Notes under the pieces: generated by a model
What the model was told of the DNA's origin: nothing
What the model saw: the letters and a program-made list of their open reading frames with translations, nothing else
Database searches by the model: none
NCBI RefSeq assembly: GCF_022513585.1
Contig: NZ_JAKWBF010000004.1
Coordinates: 62,001 to 126,000 of the forward strand
DNA from: Gordonia gummivorans
GTDB lineage: Bacteria; Actinomycetota; Actinomycetes; Mycobacteriales; Mycobacteriaceae
Length of the DNA: 64,000 bases
Direction: 5' to 3'
Shown: piece by piece, positions 34,804 to 43,973 of the stretch
Position numbering within the stretch: position 1 is the stretch's first letter
Layout of the letters: the number at the start of each line of letters is the position of its first letter
Position numbers and translations under genes: made by a program

Positions 34804-35460
34804 GTGTTCAGGTGGTTGAGCGGTGAGCAGGCCAGTCCGGGGTGGCCGGCGACCCTCGGTCCGTTGCGTTTGCCCGCGGGAGCGGTGAATTTGCGGCCGG
34901 TGAAGCTTCGCGACGGCAAGACGTGGAGCGAACTGCGCATCCGCAACCAGAATTCGTTGCTGCCGTGGGAGCCGACCGGCGTCGGAAGCTGGGCCGACCG
35001 TCACCAACCGAGTTCGTGGCCGCCGCTCTTCGCGATCCTGAAATCCGAGGCCAAACGCGGCACCATCCTGCCATTCGTGATCGAACTCGACGGTGTGTAC
35101 GTGGGGCAGCTGACCGTCGGCAACATTCAGCGGGGCGCGGTACGGACCGCGTGGATCGGCTACTGGATCGACGAGGTGCACGCGGGCAAGGGCATTGCGA
35201 CCGCGGCTGTCGCCCTCGGCGTCGACCATTGTTTCGGCGTGGTCGGGCTGCACCGGCTCGACGCAACGGTTCAGCCGTCGAACGTTGCGTCGCAAAAAGT
35301 CTTGAGCAAGGTCGGTTTCCGTCAGGAAGGGCTGCTCGAGCGGTACATGGACGTCAACAAACGCTGGCGCGACCACCTGCTGTTCGCGTTGACCGTCGAA
35401 GAGGTGGCCGGCAGCGCCGCCGAGACGCTGGTGCGGGCGGGTCGGGCGAGCTTCCGCTGA
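34804..35460 (+). CDS. rimJ: GNAT acetyltransferase, RimJ-like
   Basis: 218 residues, a GNAT fold with the acetyl-CoA loop near EVHAGKGIATAAVALGVDHCF and the closing strand HRLDATVQPSNVASQKVLSKVGFRQEGLLERYMDV. It would N-acetylate a protein terminus. The GTG start has no ribosome-binding site; a TAAACT -10 element at 34790-34795 ends 8 bases before it, so the mRNA is probably leaderless. Same position as Rv0995. Confidence 0.85.
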   Translation: MFRWLSGEQASPGWPATLGPLRLPAGAVNLRPVKLRDGKTWSELRIRNQNSLLPWEPTGVGSWADRHQPSSWPPLFAILKSEAKRGTILPFVIELDGVYVGQLTVGNIQRGAVRTAWIGYWIDEVHAGKGIATAAVALGVDHCFGVVGLHRLDATVQPSNVASQKVLSKVGFRQEGLLERYMDVNKRWRDHLLFALTVEEVAGSAAETLVRAGRASFR

Positions 35461-36107
35461 TGAGCCCACTGGAGATCGTGGTCCGCGGCAACGCGAGCGG
35501 CAGGTATGCGCCGGAGTTGGCGGTCGTGGGTCTTGCGGTGCGCGCCGAGGACAACGACAAGGCGACGGTCCGTTCCGCCGCAGCCGCCGCGCACGCCTCA
35601 CTCACCGAGGCGCTCGCGTCGTTGGAGGCCGACGGTGCGGTGACGACGTGGTCGAGCGATGCCGTGCGCGTCTACTCCCACCGCCCCTACGATCCGAGCG
35701 GTGAACGCCGAGAACTCTTGTACACCACAAGGATCGGGGTCGAGGCGACGTTCGTCGACTTCGAGAAGCTCTCCGAGTTCGTCGATCGATGGATCGGCGC
35801 CGACGACGTCGAGGTGAGTCGGGTGTCGTGGGCCGTCACCGAGGAGAACCGGCGAGCGTTCGAGCGAGATCTGCGTCGGCTGGCCGTCGACGACGCCGTC
35901 GACAAGGCGCAGGCGTACGCCGACGCGGTGGGACGCGGACCGGTCGTGGCGACGCAACTCGCCGATCCCAACATGCTCGCCGAACCGCGACCGATGCCGA
36001 TGATGCGCGCGGCCGCACCGATGGGCGACACCGGCCCGAGCATCGAACTGCGACCCGAGGACATCGAGATCGTCGTCGCTGTCGACGCACGGTTCGCTGC
36101 GGACTGA
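35460..36107 (+). CDS. SIMPL-domain (DUF541) protein
   Basis: 215 residues with a SIMPL fold: an N-terminal VRGNASGRYAPELA strand, the AALASLEADGAVTTWSSDAVRVY region and the terminal PEDIEIVVAVDARF. Unlike most SIMPL proteins it has no signal peptide, so it looks cytosolic. The start overlaps the rimJ stop (TGATG). Function unknown; it sits between rimJ and the division gene glpR. Confidence 0.75.
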   Translation: MSPLEIVVRGNASGRYAPELAVVGLAVRAEDNDKATVRSAAAAAHASLTEALASLEADGAVTTWSSDAVRVYSHRPYDPSGERRELLYTTRIGVEATFVDFEKLSEFVDRWIGADDVEVSRVSWAVTEENRRAFERDLRRLAVDDAVDKAQAYADAVGRGPVVATQLADPNMLAEPRPMPMMRAAAPMGDTGPSIELRPEDIEIVVAVDARFAAD

Positions 36108-36119
36108 GTTGCGCTGGCG

Positions 36120-36345
36120 GCTTGCCCACCCCGCTGCCTGAGGTGCGAGGAGCGCTAGCCGCCGGGCTGAGGAGCCCCATGCGAGGTACGAGCATGGAGC
36201 GTCTCGAAGTCGACGAGCCTCGAAGGCCTGGCGAGCCGACAATGTCCTCTCACCCGGGCTTCGAGGCTCTCGGCTGGCGCCTCGAGCACCTCAGCCAGCG
36301 GGGTGGCGCCCTCCGGCAAGGGGGCGGACCATCGAGCGGGGTGGT
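36120..36345. repeat. GAGGTGCGAGGAGCGC-type intergenic repeat
   Basis: 36128-36245 matches the block at 18440-18560 almost base for base (GAGGAGCCCCATGCGAGG, then CTCGAAGTCGACGAGCCTCG and CCGACAATGTC). It is followed by a GGCTTCGAGGCTC segment. No gene seen. Confidence 0.75.
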
Positions 36346-36400
36346 GACTCAAGGTAAGTTCGACATCACAAATTCGCGATGCGACAGAGACGGGGGACAG

Positions 36401-36835
36401 ATGATGAAGTTGCGTGTGCTTGCGGGGGTCATGGCCATCGGTGCGGGGGTGACGAGTGTCGTGGTGGCGACACCGACAGCCGACGCCGCGCCTGCGCCGT
36501 CGGTTCGGGTCTGCGCGTCGTGGTTCGACGGTCGGCCCTACCACGGCGGCGTGACGCTGGTGAATCGCAACTGGTGGGAGATCGGCCGTACCCAGGGGAC
36601 AACCGGCAACGGCTGCACCGTTTTCCGGAACGTACGGCCGCTCACCACCTACCGGGTGCTGGTGAACACCGAGATCAAGCCCTGCAGTCAGGCGTTGCGG
36701 CCCGACGGCAGTTGGTACAAGACCGGCACCAAACGTGACGCGGTCGGTTCGTCGCGGTGGCAGACCACACCACGACACGGGCAGGTCGACCTCGGACGAT
36801 TCCGGGTCAACATCTCGGAGCAACTCTGTCAGTGA
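36401..36835 (+). CDS. Small secreted protein of unknown function
   Basis: 144 residues with a signal peptide (MMKLRVLAGVMAIGAGVTSVVVATPTADA) and a mature part with four cysteines (RVCASW, NGCTVF, KPCSQ, EQLCQ) that could make two disulfides. It contains several tryptophans and no recognised domain. The start follows GGGGGA. Confidence 0.7.
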   Translation: MMKLRVLAGVMAIGAGVTSVVVATPTADAAPAPSVRVCASWFDGRPYHGGVTLVNRNWWEIGRTQGTTGNGCTVFRNVRPLTTYRVLVNTEIKPCSQALRPDGSWYKTGTKRDAVGSSRWQTTPRHGQVDLGRFRVNISEQLCQ

Positions 36836-36988
36836 GGTAGCCCGGTTTCATGGCGGTCTTGCTGAGAGGCCGCTATGAAACTGGCCGACTTTGCTCTCCC
36901 TCGGCGCGTCTGCGCAGGACCCGCGGTGATCGGCAATAGATTGTCGAGTGAATCCGTGTGACCAGAGTGAAAGAAAGGGAGAGTCACC

Positions 36989-38152
36989 ATGCCCAACTCT
37001 GTACTGTGGGTCTGCCTCGTCGCGGTCTGGCTCTTCGTGCTGGTCCCGATGGTGATCAAGGGCCGGCCGCAGATGCTCAGGTCCACCGACATCGCCCGCG
37101 CCACCCGACTCCTACATCGCGGCGGAACCAAGACCGCGACGCCGCGTCGACGTGCCGCCGGGCGCCATCCCGACAGCCCATCATGGTCACGCAAGACCAA
37201 GGAAGAACGACTCAAGGCGAAGCTCGGCGACGCCGCCGAATCCGACGAGGTCGATTCTGACGCCGCTGATTCGGACGACGAGAAGGTCGAGTCGACGACG
37301 GTGCGGCGGGCCTCCGCCGAGGCTGTCGAAGCACCGGTGGTCGACGACGCCGATCTCGACGAAGATGCGGAGGCCGATCAGCCGGCCGATGCCGACGCTG
37401 AGGCCGAGGACGCTGAAGACGCCGAGTACGAGGACGAGTACGACGAGGACGCCGAGTACGAGGACGACGCCGACTACGAAGATGCCGAGTACGACGAGGA
37501 TTACGACGACGAAGACGACTACGAGGCAGAGTCCGAGTACGAGTCCGAAGACGACGACCTCGACGAGGACGAGTACGACGGCTACTCGCGGTCGGCACAC
37601 GAGGACGACGATGTCCGCGCCGACGATGCCGAGGATGCGACCGAATCCGAGACCGCGCAGCGCTCCGAAGCCGGTCGGGGAAGCCGCGTGCGTGGATCCA
37701 CCCGCAGCAGTGCGTATTCCATTGAAGACAAGGGTCGCGACCTGCGCTACCGCGAACGGCAGCGCGTCACCATCGGCCTGCTGATCCTGGTGTTCGCGGC
37801 AGTCGCCGGCGGGTTCGCCTTCGGGTTGGCGGGCTGGGTCGCAACCGGCGTGACCGCGACACTGCTTCTCGGCTATCTCTTCTACCTACGACGCGCCACC
37901 AAGACCGAGCAGAAGATCCGGGCTCAGCGCGCCACACGGGCTCAGCGGGTGCGCCGTCAGGAAGCCGAGCGGCGTCGTCGTATGGAGCAGACCCCCGAAT
38001 TCGCTGCTGCGCCACCGCCTCCCCGGTTGCGCCGCCCCGGCGGTGCGGTGGTGCTGGAGATCGACGACGAGGACCCGGCGTTCGAGCATCTGCCGCCGTT
38101 CCAGCGTCGCCGCGTGATGCGCGAAGAGCCGGAGTACCGCCGCGTCGGCTGA
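36989..38152 (+). CDS. glpR: SepX/GlpR-family divisome membrane protein
   Basis: 387 residues. A first membrane helix at the N-terminus (SVLWVCLVAVWLFVLVPMVI) is followed by a conserved basic strip (RSTDIARATRLLHR), a strongly acidic Asp/Glu/Tyr-rich linker (about residues 110-205), then two helices (TIGLLILVFAAVAGGFAFGL and WVATGVTATLLLGYLFYLRR) and a basic C-terminus. This matches Rv0996/GlpR, the membrane receptor of Glp at the septum. The start follows AGAAAGGGAGAG. Confidence 0.85.
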   Translation: MPNSVLWVCLVAVWLFVLVPMVIKGRPQMLRSTDIARATRLLHRGGTKTATPRRRAAGRHPDSPSWSRKTKEERLKAKLGDAAESDEVDSDAADSDDEKVESTTVRRASAEAVEAPVVDDADLDEDAEADQPADADAEAEDAEDAEYEDEYDEDAEYEDDADYEDAEYDEDYDDEDDYEAESEYESEDDDLDEDEYDGYSRSAHEDDDVRADDAEDATESETAQRSEAGRGSRVRGSTRSSAYSIEDKGRDLRYRERQRVTIGLLILVFAAVAGGFAFGLAGWVATGVTATLLLGYLFYLRRATKTEQKIRAQRATRAQRVRRQEAERRRRMEQTPEFAAAPPPPRLRRPGGAVVLEIDDEDPAFEHLPPFQRRRVMREEPEYRRVG

Positions 38153-38255
38153 CCGAGCGAAAGGCATTTCGTCAATCCGCCGACAACTCGGTACCCCATC
38201 GACTTGACTGGTTTGTGCACGACCACTGCCAGTCCAGCGATGGAGGCTCAGGATC

Positions 38256-40006
38256 ATGCCGAAGCCAAAGCCGGTGCGCGTCAAGCACGTAGTGGCGACG
38301 TTGTTCGCCGGGGCGTGTGTGACCGCCGCAGCCCTTCCCGCGATGGTCGGCGGTGCCCATGTGTCCGTCGAGCCGGCTCCGGGCCGGTCGGCTTCGTCGG
38401 GCCCGCCGATCGTGGTGGTGTCCAAGAAGGTCGTCGTGCCACGGTGGGCCGTACCGGCCGCCCCGGTTGGTCGCGAAACCACCTTGAACACAACGATTTC
38501 GACCGTGCCAACCTTCGACGACGGCGCGCGCACCTACGCGCGGTCCTCGACAACCCGATCCAGATTTGTCGACGGTCGATGGTGGTCGGTCACGGCCGCG
38601 ACGGTCGGCATGCTCTCGAGTGACGGCGGATGGAAGTCGGTGAGCGCCACGACCGCCCGGTCGGCGACGGTCGACGATCAGGTGCTGTCGATCACCACGA
38701 CCGTCGCCACTCCGGTCGCCGGAGATGCAGAATCCCTTTCCGTCACCACCACCACCGCTCGGCCCATGTTCGGTGACGGTGGCTGGTTGTACGGCAACGG
38801 TCGGGACGCCCTGGTCGTCAACCCTGACTGCACGAGCAACTGCGTCGGCGAGGACGGCGGACTGCTCGGCGGTGACGGCGGTGACGGTGCCTTCGGCGGT
38901 GCGGGTGGCAGTGCCTGGCTGTTCGGCAATGGAGGACGCGGCGGGGACGGTCTGAACGCGGTGTACGACAGCACCGGACGGTGGTGACGGCGACCAATGG
39001 TGGCGTGGGCGGCGACGGCGGACTGCTGAGCGGAAGCGGCGGCGAGGGCGGCAACGGCGGCTGTGACATTCAAACGTCCGGGGTACTCGACGCCATCGCC
39101 GGAGACGGCGCCATCGGCGGTGCCAGCGGATTGTTCGGTGGCAACTCGGGCCGCGGAGGCGACGGCGGCGATGCGTACGCGGCCTACGGTGACGCCTTTG
39201 CGGGTGACGGTGCCGACGCCGGTTCGCGCATCTCGGATCTCAACTTCTTCGGTGACAGCGGTGGCGGCGGCAACGGCGGCGACGCCACAGCGGTCAATGG
39301 CAACGCGACCGGCGGAAATGGCGGGTACGGCGGCCACGGCAAGTGGCATGCAGCCGGCCTCGGCGGCACGGGCGGCGATGCGGCACCGAGAACGGAAATG
39401 CCCAGGGCGGCAACGGCGGTAAGGGTGGGGCTGTCTTCCTGGGGACGGGTAACAAGGGGGGTCGAGGTGGTGACGCCACGACCGAGAACGGCAACGCGAC
39501 GGGTGGTCGAGGCGGCGATGGGGCATGTCGTCACCAATGGCAATGCCGGTGACGCCGGCCAAGGCGGCAACGCCACCGGAACCGACACCGTCACCGGCGG
39601 CGACGGCGGCGATGGGGGCATCGGCGGCGGAATGTTCAACGGCGACGGCGGAAATGGCGGAAATGGCGGCGACGCCAAGGGCGGTCACACCACGACCGGC
39701 GGCAAGGGTGGCAACGGCGCTTACGGCGGCTTCATCGGCAATGGGAACGGCGGCAACGGAGGGAACGGTGGCAACGCCGACTCCACCGACACGAAGACCG
39801 GAACGGCGAACGGCGGAAACGGCGGAAACGGTGATGATGGTGGCGTGGTGGCCGGCAATGGTGGTGACGGCGGGAACGGCGGAAATGCCAACGGCGGCAA
39901 CAAGAACAACCCCGGAAACGGCGGCGACGGAGGGAACGGCGGCGTCGGGGGCAACAACGGTGACAACGGTAACGACGGTGACGGTGGTGACGACAGCGGG
40001 AGCTGA
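38256..40006 (+). pseudogene. PE_PGRS-like glycine-rich secreted protein, frameshifted
   Basis: A signal-peptide-bearing N-terminal part of about 190 residues (Ser/Thr/Val-rich) leads into GGxGG/NGGNGG repeats up to the stop. The frame breaks three times: near 38977 (one base lost, restores STGTVVTATNGG), near 39380 (one base lost, restores GGDAGTENGNAQGG) and near 39516 (one G gained in GGGG, restores GDGHVVTNGNAG). With these corrected the gene is 584 codons. All three are in short G runs, so either sequencing errors, slippage-driven phase variation or decay is possible. It lacks a PE domain. Confidence 0.7.
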
Positions 40007-40044
40007 CGAGTGAGGTGCTCCTGCGTCGATCACCAGCAACGCTC

Positions 40045-40069
40045 GTGTAGCACCGAATCAGCGCTACAC
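40045..40069 (+). promoter_or_regulatory. Inverted repeat before vapBC (probable autoregulatory operator)
   Basis: GTGTAGC-N11-GCTACAC, perfect 7-base arms, with TACACT at 40065-40070 as a likely -10 element. VapBC complexes bind such repeats at their own promoters. Confidence 0.6.
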
Positions 40070-40071
40070 TG

Positions 40072-40333
40072 ATGCATCGCGAATCTGACGATCATAGTCG
40101 ACGACGAGACGCTGAAGCGAGCCCGGATTCGCGCCATCGAACGTGGTGAATCGGTGAATCAGTATCTGGCGCAACGTCTTGTCGAGTATGCCGACGCGGA
40201 CACCGCACGTTCGCGTCGGCAACGGGCGGCCGCCGACTTTGTCGATTTGTCCCGCGAGTTGAGTGGCAGCTCCGAAGGTGCCGGCTGGACACGTGAAGAG
40301 CTGTACGACGAGCCGCGCAAGGCGCAGCGGTGA
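40072..40333 (+). CDS. VapB-type ribbon-helix-helix antitoxin, start codon out of frame
   Basis: The frame ending at 40333 reads NLTIIVDDETLKRARIRAIE followed by RGESVNQYLAQRLVEYADAD, a clear RHH antitoxin with a basic C-terminal toxin-binding tail. It has no ATG or GTG in frame at its head: a TGA lies at 40070-40072. Removing one G from the CGCG at about 40079-40082 joins the ATG at 40072 to it (MHRNLTIIV, 86 residues). So this is a 1-base insertion, an error, or an unusual start (ATC or CTG). The last bases overlap vapC. Confidence 0.65.
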
Positions 40334-40728
40334 CCGTCTTTCTCGACACCAACCTCCTCGCGTATCAGTTCGACGACAGTCTCCCGGGTAAGCAGTCCCG
40401 TGCCCGCGAGGTGTTCGCCGCACATGCCGCTGACGCGGTGATCAGCACACAGGTGCGTGTCGAATTGCACTCGGTACTGATCCGCAAACTCGGTCGGTCG
40501 CGGTCTGAGGCTGCCAGAGTTCTCGACTCGTTGCCGCTTGACGTCATCCCCGCGGATGCCGAACTTGTTCGGGTGGCTGCGCACACCGCCGCACGACACG
40601 AGCTGTCGATCTTCGACGCGATGATCCTGGAAGCGGCTGTCCGCGGTGGGTGCGACGAACTCTGGACCGAGGACCTGGCGGACGGCGGCACTCTGCGGGG
40701 AGTGCGTGTCGTCAATCCGCTGAGCTGA
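40330..40728 (+). CDS. VapC-type PIN-domain toxin
   Basis: 132 residues from a GTG that overlaps the antitoxin stop (GTGA). The PIN-domain acidic residues are visible: D6 in FLDTN, E in VRVELHS, D in SIFDAMI and the WTEDL aspartate. It should be an RNase that cuts tRNA or rRNA when VapB is degraded. The toxin reads intact. Confidence 0.85.
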   Translation: MTVFLDTNLLAYQFDDSLPGKQSRAREVFAAHAADAVISTQVRVELHSVLIRKLGRSRSEAARVLDSLPLDVIPADAELVRVAAHTAARHELSIFDAMILEAAVRGGCDELWTEDLADGGTLRGVRVVNPLS

Positions 40729-40820
40729 CGTGCGTTTGCCCAACTCGAATCTGTCGGGGCCTTCCGACAACTAGAATCGCTGTACCGAGCATCCTCCAGT
40801 GCCTCATTGGGGAGGACACG

Positions 40821-42026
40821 ATGCAGACGACGACTCGTCGGCCTTGGACGCTCATCTGCGGCTGCCCTGTTGATGGCGGCGGTCGTCGGAATCTCGATCA
40901 TCTGTGCTCCGGCGGCGACCGCCGAACCCCGACAACCCACACTGCCGTTCGGCACGCCCTGGTACACGGTCTGGGTCAACAAGCCGAACGCCCAACCCGG
41001 GTATGTCTTTCTACACCACCGGAATGGCGGTCGCGCTTCCGATCCAGCTCGACCTCTCGCTGTTCCCACAGACCCGACTGGCCAACATCATCGCCGACAA
41101 GTCCGGGCGTGAAGTGTTCCGCTACACCCGCCGAGCGGTCAGCTGGTCGCCGACTTCCGCGCCCAGACGTACCGGGGCCGCAAGGTGCTCACCTGGTGGC
41201 AGGGCGACGGAACCAACGGCATCGGCTCGGGCGTGCACTACATGGCCGACACCCGCGGCCGCATCATCAAAAGGGTCACAGCGGGTGCCGGATTGACGTC
41301 GGACCTGCACGAGTTCCAGCTCACCCCGGACGGCCGGGTGCTGATCATCTCGTACGTGCCGGTCCCTGCCGACCTCACCCCGGTTGGCGGGCCACGCAAC
41401 GGCACACTGTTCGACCGCGTCGCCTCGGTCATCGACGTCGCGTCCGGACGAGCACTGACGCGCTGGTCGACGCGGGCCCACGTCCCCTTCACCGAATCGA
41501 CGATGCCCCTCGCGGCGGGTTCCACCTACGACGCCTACCACATGAACTCGGTCTCGCTCGATCCGTCCGGAAACCTGCTGATGTCGTTCCGGAACATCAA
41601 TGCCGTCATCAGCGCCGACATCCGCACCGGGGGGTGAATTGGCAACTGGGCGGCAAACATCCGACCCTCGCCATGGGTCCGGGAACCTCGATCGCCGGGC
41701 AGCACGACGCCCAGGTCACCGACGCCAACACGGTCCGCGTGTTCAACAACAACGAGGACGGCAACAATCAGCTCGGCTATTCGAGCATCAAGTGGATCCG
41801 GATCGATCCCGCTCGCCGCACGGCCCGATTAGTAGGCGCCACAACGCACCCCGCCGGTCTTGCCAGTTTGGCGATGGGCAATGCGCACGGCCTGTCCAAC
41901 GGCGGCGTCTTCGGTGGCTGGGGCTCGTCACCACACATCTCGGAGTTCTCCCGCTCGGGCGAACTCGTCTACGACGCCACGCTGCCGGTCGGGACGTATC
42001 GCGCGTATCTTGGCGCCTGGCCGTGA
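40821..42026 (+). pseudogene. Arylsulfotransferase-family (ASST) secreted protein, frameshifted
   Basis: Pieces in all frames add up to one protein of about 401 residues, paralogous to 46196-47394: signal region SSAAALLMAAVVGISIICAPAATA, LPFGTPWYTVWVNKP, ANIIADKSGREVFRYT, KVLTWWQGDGTNGIG, YHMNSVSLDPSGNLLMSFRN, VNWQLGGKH, GQHDAQVTDANTVRVFNN, and TYRAYLGAWP. Four single-base breaks are needed: near 40844 (+1), 41004 (+1), 41132 (-1) and 41633 (-1, in a run of G). ASST-type proteins transfer sulfate between phenols or bind as beta-propellers; the true activity is unknown. Confidence 0.75.
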
Positions 42027-42066
42027 GTTTCGGTGGCAACGAGGCTCTGCGCCTGGGTTCGGGGCG

Positions 42067-42216
42067 TCAGCAAACGTCCACCCGGCACCGAATCCCGGGT
42101 GCGCGTGACAGTTTCGCGTCTCGAGTAAGCAGTGAGGCTCCGAGATGCTCGGCGAGACCATTGGGATCCAGCCACAGCGACACCAGGACCGAAGCGTCCA
42201 CCACGAGAGTCGTCAA
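42067..42216 (-). pseudogene. VapC remnant with internal deletion
   Basis: 49 codons from a TTG overlapping the VapB stop. The first 17 residues are a PIN-domain N-terminus (TTLVVDASVLVSLWLDP), and residue 19 onward is a PIN C-terminus (LAEHLGASLLTRDAKLSRAPG). The central ~80 residues with the second catalytic acid are gone, so it cannot be an active RNase. The deletion is in frame. Confidence 0.7.
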
Positions 42217-42446
42217 CTGCGGTCGGTGTCCAGGTCCTCGAGAATGTCGTCGACGGTGGTCGCCGGATTGGCGCTCGCCGAGGCGCGAGCATCGACGAGC
42301 CAGTCCTCCAAGGTGGGTTGAGCGGCAAGTCGCTCGAGTTCGGCGACCAGGTACTCCTGCAGAGACCGCCCTGACCGTGCCGCGCGATCGGCGAGCACAT
42401 CCCGCGTGTGGTTCGGAACGTGGCGAATGGTGATCGACACAGGCAT
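42213..42446 (-). CDS. VapB/FitA-like antitoxin (orphan)
   Basis: 77 residues: an RHH DNA-binding head (MPVSITIRHVPNHTRDVLADRAARSGRSLQEYLVAELERLA) and an acidic toxin-binding tail. The downstream toxin is only a remnant, so this antitoxin is orphaned, or it may still repress its own promoter or counter other VapC proteins. A start in ATG at 42446 is clear. Confidence 0.8.
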   Translation of the reverse strand: MPVSITIRHVPNHTRDVLADRAARSGRSLQEYLVAELERLAAQPTLEDWLVDARASASANPATTVDDILEDLDTDRS

Positions 42447-42584
42447 GCATGCATTTTAGCAGCACCTTCGGTGGTCCTTCGTGATGATGCCGCCGTGCGC
42501 ATATCGTGGGTCGGACGTAGGCAAAGCAGTGGAGCTGTGTTGGCGGCGGCAAAGCACGTTCCGCGTTTCGAAGAGTGGGCGAGG

Positions 42585-43412
42585 ATGAGCGACGACACAC
42601 AGCGACGGCGCATCGGCCGCAACGACGCACCCGTCGAAGAAGAACTCGAACGCAGTTTTGAGGCCGTGGTCACCGAAGGTGCCGAACGCCTGCATCGCAC
42701 GACGCGCGCCGTCATCATCACCGGACTCTTCGGCGGGATCGAGGTATCGGTCGGCATCATGGCGATGCTTGCCGTGCTCCACGAGACCGGAAATCACCTT
42801 CTCGCCGGCGTGGCCTTCTCCATCGGACTCATTGCCATCTACCTCGCACACAGCGAATTGTTCACCGAAGACTTCCTGATGCCGATCGCCGCGGTCGTGG
42901 CGCGGGACGGCAAGCTTCGTCACCTGGCCAAACTGTGGGTCGGCACGCTCGCAGCCAATCTGGTCGGCGGCGCGATCATGATGTGGATCGTGACCCGCGC
43001 GTTTCCCGAGTGGAGTTCGACGCTGGCCGAATCGGCCGAACACTTTGTCAACGCGCCTCTCAATCTGCAATCCATCTGCCTGGCAGTGCTCGGCGGGAGC
43101 ACGATGACCCTGCTGACCCGGATGCAACAGGGCACCGATTCGCCCGTCGCGCGGATCATTGCGTGTGTCGGCGCGGCCTTTCTACTTGCCGGCCTCCAAC
43201 TCTTCCACTCGGTACTCGACTCGCTGCTCATCTTCGGCGGCATCTTCTCCGGAGCCGACGTCAGCTATGCCGATTGGCTCGGATTCTTCTGGTACGCAGT
43301 GCTGTTCAACATCGTCGGCGGAGTCGTGATCGTGACATCGCTGCGGCTCTTGCGGACGAAGGAGTTGGTCGAGGAAGAGCGCAAGGAAGGAAGTAACTAC
43401 AGCGACGGGTGA
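42585..43412 (+). CDS. Formate/nitrite transporter family (FNT) channel
   Basis: 275 residues with six membrane helices; the FNT pattern includes FGGIEVSVGIM, LAHSELFTEDFLMPIAAV and WVGTLAANLVGGAIM. The nearest type is YfdC-like FNT proteins, whose substrate is not settled. It has a charged cytosolic head of about 35 residues. Nitrite export or import could link it to the nitrate genes at the other end of the window, but nothing in the sequence shows this. Confidence 0.8.
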   Translation: MSDDTQRRRIGRNDAPVEEELERSFEAVVTEGAERLHRTTRAVIITGLFGGIEVSVGIMAMLAVLHETGNHLLAGVAFSIGLIAIYLAHSELFTEDFLMPIAAVVARDGKLRHLAKLWVGTLAANLVGGAIMMWIVTRAFPEWSSTLAESAEHFVNAPLNLQSICLAVLGGSTMTLLTRMQQGTDSPVARIIACVGAAFLLAGLQLFHSVLDSLLIFGGIFSGADVSYADWLGFFWYAVLFNIVGGVVIVTSLRLLRTKELVEEERKEGSNYSDG

Positions 43413-43506
43413 ACGATCGTGATTGTCGACCAACGCGTCGAGCAGCCGACGCCCGCTGATACGAGCCCAATCCGCTGAATGCCGCCGTGAACTGGGCGTT
43501 CTCTAG

Positions 43507-43552
43507 TGGAGTTAGGGGAAATCGAACCCTTGACCTACTCGATGTGAACGAG
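43507..43552 (-). repeat. Decayed copy of the 3' half of tRNA-Ala(CGC) (attachment-site-like)
   Basis: Over 46 bases it differs from the tRNA-Ala gene (45243-45288) at five positions. It covers the anticodon stem, T arm and acceptor 3' strand; beyond this only CTGCGCCA is recognisable. It cannot fold as a tRNA (acceptor strands do not pair). With the intact tRNA it brackets 43553-45242, the arrangement left by an element integrated at a tRNA 3' end. Confidence 0.7.
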
Positions 43553-43579
43553 GCTTCCGGGGTATTTGCTGCGCCAAAC

Positions 43580-43973
43580 CTGAGTTGGTTGTGTGTGAAC
43601 CACTGCGGTCGCGAAGTTGGTTTCGCTGGCGCCTGGAAGCGGCCTTTGGGCCTGTTGCGGACTGCCCTCTGCTTCAACATGCGATCACCGCTAGGCAGTT
43701 CGAAGCAGGTGCCGTAGCGAGTACTCGTCTGGTTCCTCGGCCAACGCTGTCGACGCGTGCCTTGATCGAGTTCGGGAAGGCGATCGCCCTTGGTTGACAA
43801 TTGGGCGGTTCCCCGGGGCGCCGACATCCGTCGCCAACTCGTCGAGCGAATTCGCCATCGACGCCTCTCCGCGCTAGGCTGCGAGCTATTCAGCGGCTTG
43901 TCAAGCAATCCAGGTACTGTTGACTACTTACTTGTTGTGGATTCAGTGACCGTCCGTATGGGAGGGGCAGTCC
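43580..43973. other. Left part of the tRNA-flanked island, no gene seen
   Basis: GC lower than the surroundings, no convincing frame. A GGGAGGGG ribosome-binding site at its end serves the gene at 43974. Confidence 0.4.

Noticed and set aside
37187..37600. Long hydrophobic minus-strand frame opposite the acidic linker of GlpR
   Set aside because: It is the antisense of GAC/GAG codons (which read as Val/Leu); the plus-strand gene explains the region fully.
38678..40039. 453-codon minus-strand Val/Ala-rich frame opposite the PGRS-like gene
   Set aside because: Antisense of Gly-rich repeats; no start signals and no protein pattern.
42585..43412. Nitrite transporter of the nitrate assimilation cluster
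   Set aside because: It lies 30 kb away in accessory DNA and looks YfdC-like; its substrate cannot be stated from sequence.
43507..43580. A second functional tRNA (anticodon CAC, Val)
   Set aside because: The anticodon arm and T arm are present, but the acceptor and D arms do not pair, so it is a decayed copy.
43487..43717. Plus-strand 76-codon frame over the tRNA fragment
   Set aside because: It reads through the tRNA-derived sequence and has no ribosome-binding site or conservation signal.
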